Position numbers and translations under genes: made by a program | Part shown: piece by piece, positions 1 to 9,156 of the stretch | Position numbering within the stretch: the first letter of the stretch is position 1 | Layout: each line of letters starts with the position of its first letter | Notes under the pieces: model-generated | Told to the model about the DNA's origin: nothing | Databases searched by the model: none | What the model saw: the letters and a program-made list of their open reading frames with translations, nothing else | From: Pseudomonadota bacterium | GTDB lineage: Bacteria > Pseudomonadota > Alphaproteobacteria > Sphingomonadales > Govanellaceae | NCBI GenBank assembly: GCA_003577275.1 | Contig: QEVO01000004.1 | Location: forward strand, 62,001-126,000 | DNA length: 64,000 bases | Reading direction: 5' to 3'

Positions 1-1750
1 GCGTCGGCTGCATGTTGTTTTGGATGCCGAAGCGATCGGCGTAATTGGTGACGATGCCCATGCCGATATACTGCGCCAGGCGCACCGTCATCAGGTTGCG
101 CGACATCTCGATGCCCATCCGGAGCGTGCTCGGGCCATAAAACTTCGTGCTGTAGTTTTCCGGCTTCCACCTGCCGCCGGCCTGATCGATGACAAAAGGC
201 GCATCAAGCACCAGGCTCGATGGCGTAAACCCGGAATCGAGCGCCGCGGCGTAGACGAAGGGTTTGAACGCCGAGCCGGGCTGGCGCAGCGCCTGCGTGG
301 CGCGGTTGAACTCGCTGGCCGCGTAATCAAAGCCGCCCACCAGCGCCAGGACGCGGCCGGTCTGCGGGTCAAGCGCCACCAGCGCTCCCGACGCCTCGGG
401 CACTTGGCGCAAGGCATAACGGCCGGCGGGCGCGCCGGCCAGCGGCTCCACGGCGATGATATCGCCCACCGAGAGCACCTCCTGCGCCGACTTGATCGGC
501 GGGCCTATGTAGGCATCAGGCAAACGGCGGCGAGCCCAGGTCATTTCCGCCAGAGGGATACGGCCCGCGCCGCCGTCGTCAAGACCGATGCGCGCTTCCT
601 CGTCCGCGACCCCCAACACCACGGCGGCGCGCCAGCCCGGCATGCCGATCTTCAGATCCTGGTCGGCCAGAGCCTCGCGCCATCCCTTCTCCTTGATGGC
701 GGCCGGCGACAGGCGGGCCAGCGGACCGCCCCAGCCATGGCGGCGGTCATAGGCGATCAGACCGCGTTGCAGCACCCGCTCGGCGATCGCCTGGAGGCGC
801 GGCTCCAAGGTGGCGCGCACCGAAAGGCCGGCTTCATAGAGCGTCTTTTCGCCGTATCTGCGGTAAAGCTCGCGCCGCACTTCCTCGGTAAAGTAATCGG
901 CGCGGTAGATATCGCCGCCGCGACGCTTGCGCACCACCAGCGGCGCGGCTTCCTCGGCGCGCAGCATTTGTTTGTCGATGTGGCCGTCTTCGTACATGCG
1001 CGACAGCACCCAGTTGCGCCGCGCCACCGCCGCTTTGTAGTTCCGCGTCGGGTGATAGTTGTTGGGCGCTTTGGGCAAGGCGGCAAGATAGGCCATCTCG
1101 CCCACCGTCAGCTCATCAAGCGATTTATCAAAATAGTTGAGCGCCGCCGCCGCCACCCCGTAGGAGCTGGCGCCAAGATAGATCTCGTTCAGATAGAGTT
1201 CGAGAATCTGATCCTTGGTAAAGGCCCGCTCGATGCGATAGGCAAGGATCGCCTCCTTGATCTTACGCTCGTAGCTGACCTCGTTGGTCAAGAGAAAATT
1301 CTTCGCCACCTGTTGGGTGATGGTGGAAGCGCCCACCGGACGATGACCGACCAGGGCGTTCTTGATGTTCGTAATCGCGGCGCGCACGATACCCAGATAA
1401 TCAAGTCCGGCATGGCTGTAGAAATGCTTGTCCTCGGCGGACAGAAAGGCGTGGATCACCGGCTTGGGGAAGGCCTCCACCGGCACGAACAGCCGATGCT
1501 CGCGGGCGAATTCGCCGATCAGGCTGCCGTCGCCGGCGTGAATGCGGGTGATCACCGGCGGCTCGTAGGCCGCCAGCTGCTTGTAATCCGGTAGCGCCCG
1601 TCCATAGTGGTGCAGCAGCAGAAAGAAGCCGATGACGCCGACGACGGCCAGGATGATCGCGCCGGCGACGACGCCGAGCCCAATATTCAGCCACAGCCGC
1701 CGCCGTTTATGGCTGTCGGCGATGGATTGGCCGTTGCCCACTTCGCTCAT
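1..1750 (-). CDS. mrcA: Penicillin-binding protein 1A, C-terminal part cut off by the window edge
   Basis: Bifunctional peptidoglycan glycosyltransferase/transpeptidase of the inner membrane. About 583 codons are visible; the frame stays open through base 1. After a basic cytoplasmic tail (KRRR, residues 15-18) comes one membrane segment (about 20-45). The glycosyltransferase motif AEDKHFYSH carries the catalytic Glu near residue 106. The transpeptidase Ser-x-x-Lys motif appears as GSAFKPF near residue 493. The later SxN and KTG motifs lie outside the window. The ATG at 1748-1750 follows GGAG at a short distance. The next gene upstream on the same strand is amiC, an order common in Alphaproteobacteria. 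A long plus-strand reading frame opposite this gene is an antisense shadow. Confidence 0.93.
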   Translation of the reverse strand, partial: MSEVGNGQSIADSHKRRRLWLNIGLGVVAGAIILAVVGVIGFFLLLHHYGRALPDYKQLAAYEPPVITRIHAGDGSLIGEFAREHRLFVPVEAFPKPVIHAFLSAEDKHFYSHAGLDYLGIVRAAITNIKNALVGHRPVGASTITQQVAKNFLLTNEVSYERKIKEAILAYRIERAFTKDQILELYLNEIYLGASSYGVAAAALNYFDKSLDELTVGEMAYLAALPKAPNNYHPTRNYKAAVARRNWVLSRMYEDGHIDKQMLRAEEAAPLVVRKRRGGDIYRADYFTEEVRRELYRRYGEKTLYEAGLSVRATLEPRLQAIAERVLQRGLIAYDRRHGWGGPLARLSPAAIKEKGWREALADQDLKIGMPGWRAAVVLGVADEEARIGLDDGGAGRIPLAEMTWARRRLPDAYIGPPIKSAQEVLSVGDIIAVEPLAGAPAGRYALRQVPEASGALVALDPQTGRVLALVGGFDYAASEFNRATQALRQPGSAFKPFVYAAALDSGFTPSSLVLDAPFVIDQAGGRWKPENYSTKFYGPSTLRMGIEMSRNLMTVRLAQYIGMGIVTNYADRFGIQNNMQPT

Positions 1751-1788
1751 ACTCTCCGCCTACCCGCGATAAAGCACTGTCTTCCCTT

Positions 1789-1848
1789 GATAAGCGGGGA
1801 TCCAGCTCTTTGATTTTACGATGGATTCCCGCTTACGCGGGAATGACG
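1789..1848. repeat. Palindromic intergenic repeat (TCATTCCCGCG family)
   Basis: The left half reads TAAGCGGGGATCCAG and the right half TGGATTCCCGCTTACGCGGG followed by AATGACG, so the element can fold on itself and the right half is itself a hairpin. Related copies lie at 26331-26400 and 28196-28274. It sits between mrcA and amiC. It resembles the short dispersed palindromes common in proteobacterial intergenic spaces. No transposase is nearby. Confidence 0.75.
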
Positions 1849-1941
1849 AAAGAGAATTGGCCATACATGCGTCCGAATGGTACAGATTTCAGCCCCTCTG
1901 CCATAGCCGCGAAATATGTCGCGGCCGTGGCGACATATAGC

Positions 1942-3126
1942 CTACTGACTTGCCAGCTTGAGGAAGTATTGGTCAAGGGCGCTCTTCATCGCCGCGGCGA
2001 TGCGCCGCTGATGGGCGGCGCTGGCCAAATTGGCGGCATCCTTAGGATTCGACAGATAGCCCATCTCGAACAGCACCGACGGCACGTCCGGGGCCTTGAG
2101 CACCACGAAGCCGGCAAAGCGGTGGCTGTTGCGCCGTAGCGACATCACCTGGCCCAGCTCATTGACCAGAATGGTGGCGAAATGGGCGGAAAAGTTCATG
2201 GTTTCGCGGCGGGCGAGGTCGATGAGGATGCTGGAGACCTCCGGCGGCTCATCGCCCAGATCGATACCGGCGATGATGTCGGCCTTGTTTTCCTTGGCCG
2301 CCAAGAGCTCCGCCTCGCTGTCGGAGGCGCGCTCCGACAGGGTATAGACCGAGCCGCCCCGCACCTCGCCGGTCTTGAAGGAGTCGGCGTGCAAGGAGAC
2401 GAACAGATTGGCCCCCGCCGCCCGAGCGATCTGGAAGCGGTCGCGCAAGGGGATGAAAATATCACGGTCGCGGGTCAATTTGACGGTATAGATGCCGCTC
2501 CGCTCCAACTCGTCGCGCACCACCCGGGCGACCCGCAAGGTGATCTCCTTTTCGACCTCGCCGTTGACGCTGGAGGCCCCCGGATCGACCCCGCCATGGC
2601 CGGGATCGATGACGATCATCCGGCGGCCGCCGACCACCTGCTCGGAAGGGGGGCGCGCTTCTTGCGCCGGCGCCGCCGGCGCCGCCTCCTCCGGCCGCTT
2701 CAAGGCGGATAGAAAAGCTTCACGGCTGGTTGGCGCCAGATCGATCACCAGGCGATGGCCAAAGCCGTCGCGGGGCGGGATCACGAACGCCGCCTTGACC
2801 GCCGCCGGGGCAGTCAAGTCCAAGACAATCCGCGAGGTTCCGGCCTTATACAGCCCGAAGCGGTAATGGCTGACGATGCCCCTGCCCTTGCCCTGGGAAC
2901 GGCTGCCGAATTCGGTTTCCGAGACGTCGACGACGATGCGGTAGGGATCGGCGAGCGAGAAAATCTTGTGGTCGATGGCGCTATCGACTTCGAATACGAA
3001 GCGGCTGACCTCGCCGTTGACGCCTAGGCGCACGTCCTTCAGCTCCCGCCCTTCGGCCAGGCCAGCAAGACACAGGGCCAGGATCAAGGCCGCCGCCATA
3101 CGAATAAGACCGCTCATCGGCGGCAT
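1942..3126 (-). CDS. amiC: N-acetylmuramoyl-L-alanine amidase with AMIN domain
   Basis: Periplasmic zinc amidase that cleaves the amide bond between MurNAc and the stem peptide during cell separation. The 394-residue protein has a signal peptide (hydrophobic stretch about 10-25), an AMIN targeting domain (about 27-130), a Pro/Ala-rich linker (about 145-165) and an Amidase_3 domain. Visible zinc/catalytic motifs are DPGHGG (174-179), the Glu in EVEKEI (near 192), SLHADS (near 245) and LFEMGYLSN near the C-terminus. Three in-frame ATGs lie at the start (3126, 3117, 3099); none has a convincing ribosome binding site, so the exact start is uncertain. The gene diverges from rne across a long spacer. 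Confidence 0.93.
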   Translation of the reverse strand: MPPMSGLIRMAAALILALCLAGLAEGRELKDVRLGVNGEVSRFVFEVDSAIDHKIFSLADPYRIVVDVSETEFGSRSQGKGRGIVSHYRFGLYKAGTSRIVLDLTAPAAVKAAFVIPPRDGFGHRLVIDLAPTSREAFLSALKRPEEAAPAAPAQEARPPSEQVVGGRRMIVIDPGHGGVDPGASSVNGEVEKEITLRVARVVRDELERSGIYTVKLTRDRDIFIPLRDRFQIARAAGANLFVSLHADSFKTGEVRGGSVYTLSERASDSEAELLAAKENKADIIAGIDLGDEPPEVSSILIDLARRETMNFSAHFATILVNELGQVMSLRRNSHRFAGFVVLKAPDVPSVLFEMGYLSNPKDAANLASAAHQRRIAAAMKSALDQYFLKLASQ

Positions 3127-3694
3127 TCTAGGAAAAAATCCGGTGGCTGAAAAGATTCCGTTGCCCCGACAAGGGGATGGACGGTTCCAGAAAGGCTATT
3201 TTCCACTCCCTATGACGTTTCCTATTGTCAGTGCCGGGGCCGTGGCTCTATGGTAACGACGCTAGTCCGGTTTTTCCGGCTTTTCCCAGTGCTTTAAGGG
3301 GATGGCCTGGAAAATATCGGTGGCGACACTACATATGGCTGCATATGCCGGCTCCTCCCGCCAGCCCTGCGATCGGGCGTTTCGAGAGGACGGAAGTGAC
3401 GCCGCCGTTAAGACCGACACGAGTTATCCCGCCTCATCGGGGCGATGATAGTGTTTATAGATTTAACCGAATAATGAACAAAGACCATCGCCCTTACCGC
3501 CTCAACCGCAACGCCTCCTGGTCTGTAATGATCGGGGGAGCTCTTGCCGCTGCCGCACCGGCAGCGCCCGCGCGGTTGACCAAGGGCATGGCGATGGATG
3601 TTTCGACCACAACACAGATCAATATAGATGGGATGCGTGCGCCCCGGGGAGCTCCCCGACGGCCGGCGCCGCGTCCTTACCGGAGATTCCGTAA
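3127..3694. other. Long spacer between amiC and rne, probable rne leader
   Basis: 568 bases without a convincing gene. It should hold the promoters of both divergent genes. A TATAGAT hexamer-like element lies at 3456-3462. A perfect 7-bp hairpin (GCTGCCG, loop CAC, CGGCAGC) lies at 3549-3565, and GGAGA just before the rne start codon fits a ribosome binding site. An open frame crosses this region into rne in another phase but has no coding character. A long, structured leader would fit autoregulated rne mRNA, as known in enterobacteria; that is inference here. Confidence 0.55.
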
Positions 3695-6319
3695 ATGGCT
3701 GTACGAATGCTCATCGACGCCTCCCACAAGGAGGAGACCCGGGTTGCTATCGTAAGCGGCAACCGCGTTGAAGATTTTGACTTTGAATCCGCTTCCAAGA
3801 AACAGCTGAAAGGCAATATCTACCTCGCCAAGGTGACGCGCGTCGAGCCGTCGCTACAGGCGGCTTTCGTCGACTACGGCGGCAACCGTCACGGCTTTTT
3901 GGCGTTCAGCGAAATCCACCCCGACTATTACCAGATCCCGGTGGAGGATCGCGAAGCCCTGCTCGCCGAAGAACGCGAGGCGGACGCCGAAGCTGAAGAC
4001 GAGGACGAAGCCGAAGGGCAAGAAGCCAACGCCGAGACTGCCGCTGCCCAGGAAGAACACAAGGAAGAAGGGGGAGAGGTTGAATCCATCGTCTCCAGCC
4101 ATGAAGACGTGGCGGACGAAATCATCCATCGCCCCAAACGCCTGAAGCGCCGCTACAAGATCCAGGAAGTGATCCGCCGCCGGCAAATTCTCTTGGTGCA
4201 GGTGGTCAAGGAAGAACGCGGCAACAAGGGCGCGGCGCTGACCACCTATTTGTCGCTGGCCGGCCGTTACAGCGTGTTCATGCCCAACACTCATCACGGC
4301 GGCGGCGTCAGCCGCAAGATCGGCAATCCCGGCGACCGGCGCAAATTGAAAGAGGTGCTGAACGAACTTGATCTGCCCGACGGCATGGGCTGCATCATCC
4401 GCACCGCCGGCTTGAGCCGCACCAAGGCCGAGATCAAACGCGACTTTGAATATTTGAAGCGCACCTGGGACGAAATCCGCGAACAGACGCTGACCTCCAC
4501 CGCGCCGGCGCTGATCTATGAAGAAGGCGATTTGATCAAGCGCTCGCTGCGCGATCTTTACACCCGCGACGTGGATGAAATCCTGGTCGAAGGCGAGGAA
4601 GGCTACAAGTCGGCCAAGAATTTCGTCAAGCTGTTGATGCCAAGCCACGCCAAGAAGGTGCAGCATTACAAGGAAAACATTCCGCTGTTCCACCGTTATC
4701 AGGTGGAGGGACAGCTTGATTCCATGTACAACCCGGTGGTCACGCTGCGCTCCGGCGGTTACATCGTGATCAATCCCACCGAGGCATTGGTCTCCATCGA
4801 CGTCAACTCGGGCCGCGCCACGCGCGAGCACAACATCGAGGAAACGGCGCTCAAGACCAACCAGGAAGCGGCGGAGGAAATTTCCCGTCAGCTTCGACTG
4901 CGCGACATGGCCGGCCTCATCGTCATCGACTTTATCGACATGGAGGATCGCCGCAACATCCGCGAGGTGGAACGCCGGCTAAAAGATTGCTTGAAGCATG
5001 ACCGGGCGCGCATTCAGGTGGGCCGCATCAGTCCTTTTGGCCTTTTGGAAATGTCGCGGCAGCGGCTGCGGCCGGGCCTGTTGGAAGCCAGCACCCGCCC
5101 CTGTCCGCATTGCGAAGGCACCGGCATCGTCCGCTCGGTGGAATCCTCGGCGCTGCATGTGTTGCGCGCCATCGAGGAGGAAGGCATTCGCGCTCGCGCC
5201 ACCGGATTGCGAGTGTACATGCCCACCGCCGTGGCGTTTTATCTCCTCAACAACAAGCGCCATGAGCTGGGCAATGCCGAAAGCCGCTACGGTTTTTCCG
5301 TATCCGTCGAGGTTGACGACAGTCTGATCGCGCCGAAGTTCCGCATGGAACGCTTGGTGGTGCAGAAGGAAACCGAAGAAGCCGAAGAGAAGGACGGCGA
5401 AGCGCCGCGCGAGGAAGCAGCCGAGGAGGCAGAGCCGAGCCGCGAGACGCGCCATGAACCGCGTGTTGAGGAAGCTGCGGGCGAGGAACGCGGCGGCCGT
5501 CGCCGTCGCCGTCGTCGTCGCCGCGGCGGACGGGGCGAAGGCCGTGACGAAGGCCGCTTTGAAGGGCGTTATGAAGGCCGTGAGGAGGAAACCCGTCCCG
5601 CCGCCGAAGCCGAGCTTGAGGAGCAGGAGGCCGTTGGCGAAAGCGAAGAAGCAACGCCAATCGCCGGCGAGACGCGCGACATGGCCGAAGGCGAGCGGCG
5701 CAAACGCCGCCGGCGCGGACGACGCGGCGGCCGGCGGCGCGGCCGTGAGCAGGAGACGATGGCCGAGGGCGGCTACCAGATATCAGAACAGCCGTCGGTG
5801 CTGGAAATTTCCGGGGAACCCGCCATCCAGCCTTCAGCCGCGCCGGAAGCCGAGATCGAGCCCGCGCCAGCCGAGATGCCGCAGAGCGCAGAGACTGCGG
5901 AAGTGGTGACGATTGCGGAAGCAGAAGCAGAAGCCGCTCCCGCGCCGCGCAGTCGCCAGCGTAATCGTCGGCGCACGCGTGAGGCTGAAATCGCCCCGGA
6001 AACGCAACCAGAAACCGCGGCGGAAAGCGCCGCCGAGGCAGGCGAAAAGCCGCGTCGCCGGCGGCGGGAAAAGCCGCCCGTGGAAGCCGAAGCCGCGACC
6101 GCGCCGATGGCCATCGAACTGCCCCTGCCTGAACCAGCGACGACCGCCGTCATGGCGCCTGCCGCCGCGCCGGTGACTGCGGAACCCGCGCCCTTGCCGG
6201 TTGCCGTCGAGGCCGATCGCCACGTGGCGAGCGCGCCGGTCACGGTCAAGGAAGTGGGCGGCGAGTCGGCCGGCGAGCCGCGCAAAAAAGGCTGGTGGCA
6301 GCGCGCGCTTGAGCGGTAG
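3695..6319 (+). CDS. rne: Ribonuclease E
   Basis: Endoribonuclease that initiates mRNA decay and processes rRNA and tRNA precursors, and scaffolds the degradosome. It has 874 residues. The S1 domain begins near residue 38 and is interrupted by a strongly acidic insert (about 91-135), as in other alphaproteobacterial RNase E. The DNase I-like catalytic aspartates are D369 (SIDVNSGRATR) and D412 (VIDFIDM); their 43-residue spacing equals that of E. coli D303/D346. The zinc-link motif CPHCEGTG has C470 and C473. The C-terminal half is low-complexity, with Arg-rich blocks (a run of nine or more Arg, then RRKRRRRGRRGGRRR) alternating with Glu/Ala-rich segments and EGR repeats, typical of the RNA-binding scaffold. 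GGAGA precedes the ATG. Confidence 0.97.
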   Translation: MAVRMLIDASHKEETRVAIVSGNRVEDFDFESASKKQLKGNIYLAKVTRVEPSLQAAFVDYGGNRHGFLAFSEIHPDYYQIPVEDREALLAEEREADAEAEDEDEAEGQEANAETAAAQEEHKEEGGEVESIVSSHEDVADEIIHRPKRLKRRYKIQEVIRRRQILLVQVVKEERGNKGAALTTYLSLAGRYSVFMPNTHHGGGVSRKIGNPGDRRKLKEVLNELDLPDGMGCIIRTAGLSRTKAEIKRDFEYLKRTWDEIREQTLTSTAPALIYEEGDLIKRSLRDLYTRDVDEILVEGEEGYKSAKNFVKLLMPSHAKKVQHYKENIPLFHRYQVEGQLDSMYNPVVTLRSGGYIVINPTEALVSIDVNSGRATREHNIEETALKTNQEAAEEISRQLRLRDMAGLIVIDFIDMEDRRNIREVERRLKDCLKHDRARIQVGRISPFGLLEMSRQRLRPGLLEASTRPCPHCEGTGIVRSVESSALHVLRAIEEEGIRARATGLRVYMPTAVAFYLLNNKRHELGNAESRYGFSVSVEVDDSLIAPKFRMERLVVQKETEEAEEKDGEAPREEAAEEAEPSRETRHEPRVEEAAGEERGGRRRRRRRRRGGRGEGRDEGRFEGRYEGREEETRPAAEAELEEQEAVGESEEATPIAGETRDMAEGERRKRRRRGRRGGRRRGREQETMAEGGYQISEQPSVLEISGEPAIQPSAAPEAEIEPAPAEMPQSAETAEVVTIAEAEAEAAPAPRSRQRNRRRTREAEIAPETQPETAAESAAEAGEKPRRRRREKPPVEAEAATAPMAIELPLPEPATTAVMAPAAAPVTAEPAPLPVAVEADRHVASAPVTVKEVGGESAGEPRKKGWWQRALER

Positions 6320-6335
6320 GATATCTGCGCAATAG

Positions 6336-6402
6336 CGCTTCCCTCTCCTTGAGGAGAGGGAAGCCGCGATCAGCGGCGGGTGAGGTGATGTTTTTTTCAC
6401 CT
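6336..6402. terminator. Two hairpins between convergent rne and aminotransferase
   Basis: An 11-bp perfect stem (CTTCCCTCTCC / GGAGAGGGAAG, loop TTGA) at 6336-6361 is followed by a second stem TGAGGTGA/TCACCTCA at 6379-6402 whose loop is a T-run. The position between convergent genes suggests termination in both directions. The sequence also belongs to the CCCTCTCC/GGAGAGGG repeat family, with further copies near 30838 and 47640. Confidence 0.6.
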
Positions 6403-6452
6403 CATCCGCTTCCGCTTAACGCCCCAGCGCCTTCTCCTCATGGAGAAGGCTT

Positions 6453-7628
6453 TTATCCACGTAACCAGCCCTGCAATCGGCGCATGGCGTCGGCGGTATC
6501 GTCTTTAGAACCGGCAAACGAGATGCGCACGAAGGTATGGCCGTTGCGGGCATCGAAATCCACGCCCGGCGTCAGCGCCACGCCGGTATCATCCAACAGA
6601 CGGGCGCAAAAGCTCATGGAATCATTGGTGAAGGGGCTAACATCGGCATAGAGATAGAACGCGCCGTCCACCGGCGCGAAGCGGGTGATGCCCATTTTCG
6701 GCAGCGCTTCCATCAGGATATCGCGGTTGCGGGCATAGCCGGCGACGATCCGGTCCAATTCCTCGGTGCAGTCGAAGGCGCGGATCGCCGCCGCCTGCGA
6801 GATGGTGGGCGCGGAGATATAAAAGCTTTGCACCAAGGCTTCGATGGGCCGCACCAGATTTTGCGGCGCCACCATCCAGCCGAGCCGCCAGCCGGTCATG
6901 CAGAAGTATTTGGAGAAGCTGTTGATGACGATGGCGTCATCGGTGAATTCCAGGGCGCTGTGCTCGCGCTTGCCGAAGGTGATGCCATGATAAATCTCAT
7001 CGGAAATGAGCCGCACGCCATGGGCGGCGCAAGCATCGATCAGCGCCTTAAAATCCGCCTTGTCGAGCATCGAGCCGGTAGGATTGGCCGGGCTTGCCAC
7101 CATGACGCCATTAAGACCGCCTGGCTGGGCGATGAGCGCTTCGACATGATCGGCCGTGATCTGAAAGCCGGTGCTCTGATCGACATCCACCGGCACCGCC
7201 TCCAGATCCAAGGCCTTCTGGATGGCGAAATAAGGCGGGTAGCCCGGACGGGCGAGCGCAATGCGCGCGCCATCGTCGAAGGCGGCAAGAAATGCCAGCA
7301 GGAAAGCGCCCGATGATCCGGTGGTGACCACAATGCGTTCCGGCGGCACGCTGACCTTGTAGCGCTCCCGGTAATATTGGGCGATGCGCTCGCGCAAGGC
7401 GGGCAATCCCAACGCCTCGGTGTAGCCGATGACGTCGCCGGCCAAGAGCCGCGCCGCCTCGTCGCGCACCGGCTTGGGCGCGCCGATGGACGGCTGGCCG
7501 ACGCACAGTGACAGCACGTCCCGCCCAGCCGCCTTGAGGGCGGAAGCGGATCGCAGCACATCCATGGCGTAAAACGGCGGTACATCGCTGCGGCGGGAGG
7601 GAAGGAGAAGCGGTTTACCTGCTGTCAT
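6453..7628 (-). CDS. PLP-dependent aminotransferase, class I/II
   Basis: Cytosolic fold-type I aminotransferase; amino donor and acceptor cannot be read from sequence. With the start chosen, the PLP-binding lysine is K240 in SFSKYFCMTGWRLGW. SPANPTG and SDEIYHG supply the cofactor-binding Asn, Asp and Tyr. The reading frame extends to 7898 but would then overlap the divergent protease gene at 7738. Candidate ATGs are 7652, 7649 and 7628; only 7628 has an AAGG at a usable distance. The protein ends RLQGWLRG at a normal family length. The promoter should lie in the roughly 100-base divergent spacer. Confidence 0.9.
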   Translation of the reverse strand: MTAGKPLLLPSRRSDVPPFYAMDVLRSASALKAAGRDVLSLCVGQPSIGAPKPVRDEAARLLAGDVIGYTEALGLPALRERIAQYYRERYKVSVPPERIVVTTGSSGAFLLAFLAAFDDGARIALARPGYPPYFAIQKALDLEAVPVDVDQSTGFQITADHVEALIAQPGGLNGVMVASPANPTGSMLDKADFKALIDACAAHGVRLISDEIYHGITFGKREHSALEFTDDAIVINSFSKYFCMTGWRLGWMVAPQNLVRPIEALVQSFYISAPTISQAAAIRAFDCTEELDRIVAGYARNRDILMEALPKMGITRFAPVDGAFYLYADVSPFTNDSMSFCARLLDDTGVALTPGVDFDARNGHTFVRISFAGSKDDTADAMRRLQGWLRG

Positions 7629-7737
7629 TGGGTTCTGCCTTATTGCCATCATGTTTTTTTGTTTAACTGACGTCGTATTGACGGGTCCACGCCCGCCCCT
7701 TACGTATAGGTCCGGGGAGGACGGATGGAGATGATCA

Positions 7738-9156
7738 TTGTCCCTAACCAAGATTAGGTCCAGCATTTGCGGGCAAGTCGCAGCCCTGATCGCCTGGCTT
7801 GCCTTGACTGCCCTACCCCCTCCGGCTTTCGCCAAAAGCGACACCCCCACCATCGTCCGCGACGCGGAGCTGGAAAATACCATTCGTCTGATCGCCACGC
7901 CACTGTTTGAAGCGGCGGGGCTGACCGGCGAGAATGTGCATACCTATGTTATTGGCGATAAATCATTAAACGCCTTCGTGGCGGGGGGGCAGAACGTTTT
8001 TGTCAACACTGGCCTCATCATGGCGGCCGACAATGTCAACCAGTTGGCTGGCGTCATCGCCCACGAAACCGGCCATATCACCGGCGGCCATCTGGCGCGC
8101 TTCCAGGAAGGGCTGAAAGGCGCTTCCGCCATCGCCATCGCCGGCATGCTCCTCGGCGCGGTGGCCATGGCCATGGGCGGCGGCGACGCCGGCATGGCGG
8201 TGATGATGGGCAGCCAGGAGGCGGCGCAGCGCGCGGTCCTGGCCTACAGCCGCACCCAGGAAGCCGCCGCCGACCAGGCGGCGATGACGTTCCTCGACGC
8301 CACGAAGCAATCGGGCCAGGGGCTCGTTGATTTCTTCGAGCGGTTGAGCAGCGAGGAGCTGTTATACACCACCAATCGCGATCCTTACGTTCGCTCCCAC
8401 CCCTTGACCCGGGACCGCATCAACGCGCTGTCCGGATTGGTCGAGAAATCGCCCTATAAGAGCGCGTCCAATCCGCCGGGGCTCGACGAGCTCTTTTTGC
8501 GCATGAAGGCGAAGCTCATCGGCTATTTCCAGCCGCCCTATGTGGCTTTCCAGAAATATCCCCTGTCGGACCATAGCCTTTATGCCCGCTATGCCCGGGC
8601 TTACGCCTATAACCAGCAGCACGATATGACGAAAGCCATGGCGGAGACCGATAGCCTGCTGACCGATTATCCCAACGATCCCTACTTCTGGGAGCTGAAG
8701 GGCTTTCTCCTTTTCGATAACGGCAAGATTGCAGAGGCCATCGCGCCGTTCCGGCGCTCCATCGCGCTGTCGCCGCACGAGCCGCTGATCCTCCTGCAAT
8801 TGGCGCAGGTGCTGATCGCCATGGAAGATGATGCTCTGAACGCTGAGGCCATTACACACCTGGAAATGGCCAATCGCTTCGAGCGCGATTCGCCCTTTGC
8901 CTGGCATCAATTATCCATCGCCTATCATCGCGCCGGCCAGGAAGGCATGGCCCATCTCGCCGCCGCCGAGCGTTTTCTGCTGATCGGCATGACGCCGCAG
9001 GCGACGGCGCAAGGCCGACACGCCATGGAAAAACTGAAGCGAGGCACGCCGCAATGGCTGCGGGCGCAGGATATCGTCATGGCGGCGGGCGACGGCGAAA
9101 TGCCGGATGAGAACGCCAAATCCAAGAACAAAAACCGCAAACCCAAGGAACAATAA
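7738..9156 (+). CDS. Periplasmic M48 metalloprotease with TPR repeats (BepA/YfgC type)
   Basis: Zinc protease of the outer-membrane quality-control type. The start is a TTG at 7738 preceded by GGAG seven bases upstream; this start alone yields the full signal peptide (hydrophobic core about 12-30, AFA cleavage site). The zinc motif HETGH is at 109-113 and the third ligand is probably E175 in QEAAADQ. A membrane-associating Gly/Ala/Met-rich stretch lies at about 130-155. The C-terminal half (about 280-440) reads as TPR-like helical repeats, as in BepA. Its stop codon abuts the ATG of the DsbA-like gene, so the two are co-transcribed, which fits a shared role in envelope protein folding. The 472-residue length is normal. 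Confidence 0.92.
   Translation: MSLTKIRSSICGQVAALIAWLALTALPPPAFAKSDTPTIVRDAELENTIRLIATPLFEAAGLTGENVHTYVIGDKSLNAFVAGGQNVFVNTGLIMAADNVNQLAGVIAHETGHITGGHLARFQEGLKGASAIAIAGMLLGAVAMAMGGGDAGMAVMMGSQEAAQRAVLAYSRTQEAAADQAAMTFLDATKQSGQGLVDFFERLSSEELLYTTNRDPYVRSHPLTRDRINALSGLVEKSPYKSASNPPGLDELFLRMKAKLIGYFQPPYVAFQKYPLSDHSLYARYARAYAYNQQHDMTKAMAETDSLLTDYPNDPYFWELKGFLLFDNGKIAEAIAPFRRSIALSPHEPLILLQLAQVLIAMEDDALNAEAITHLEMANRFERDSPFAWHQLSIAYHRAGQEGMAHLAAAERFLLIGMTPQATAQGRHAMEKLKRGTPQWLRAQDIVMAAGDGEMPDENAKSKNKNRKPKEQ

Noticed and set aside
20..1594. 524-codon plus-strand reading frame
   Set aside because: Antisense to PBP1A, whose motifs are clear on the other strand; the plus-strand translation is Arg/His-rich nonsense typical of G+C-rich DNA.
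3225..3755. 176-codon frame running from the amiC-rne spacer into rne
   Set aside because: No ribosome binding site, no domain, and it overlaps the certain rne start in another phase.
3854..4831. 325-codon minus-strand frame
   Set aside because: Antisense to the conserved part of rne.
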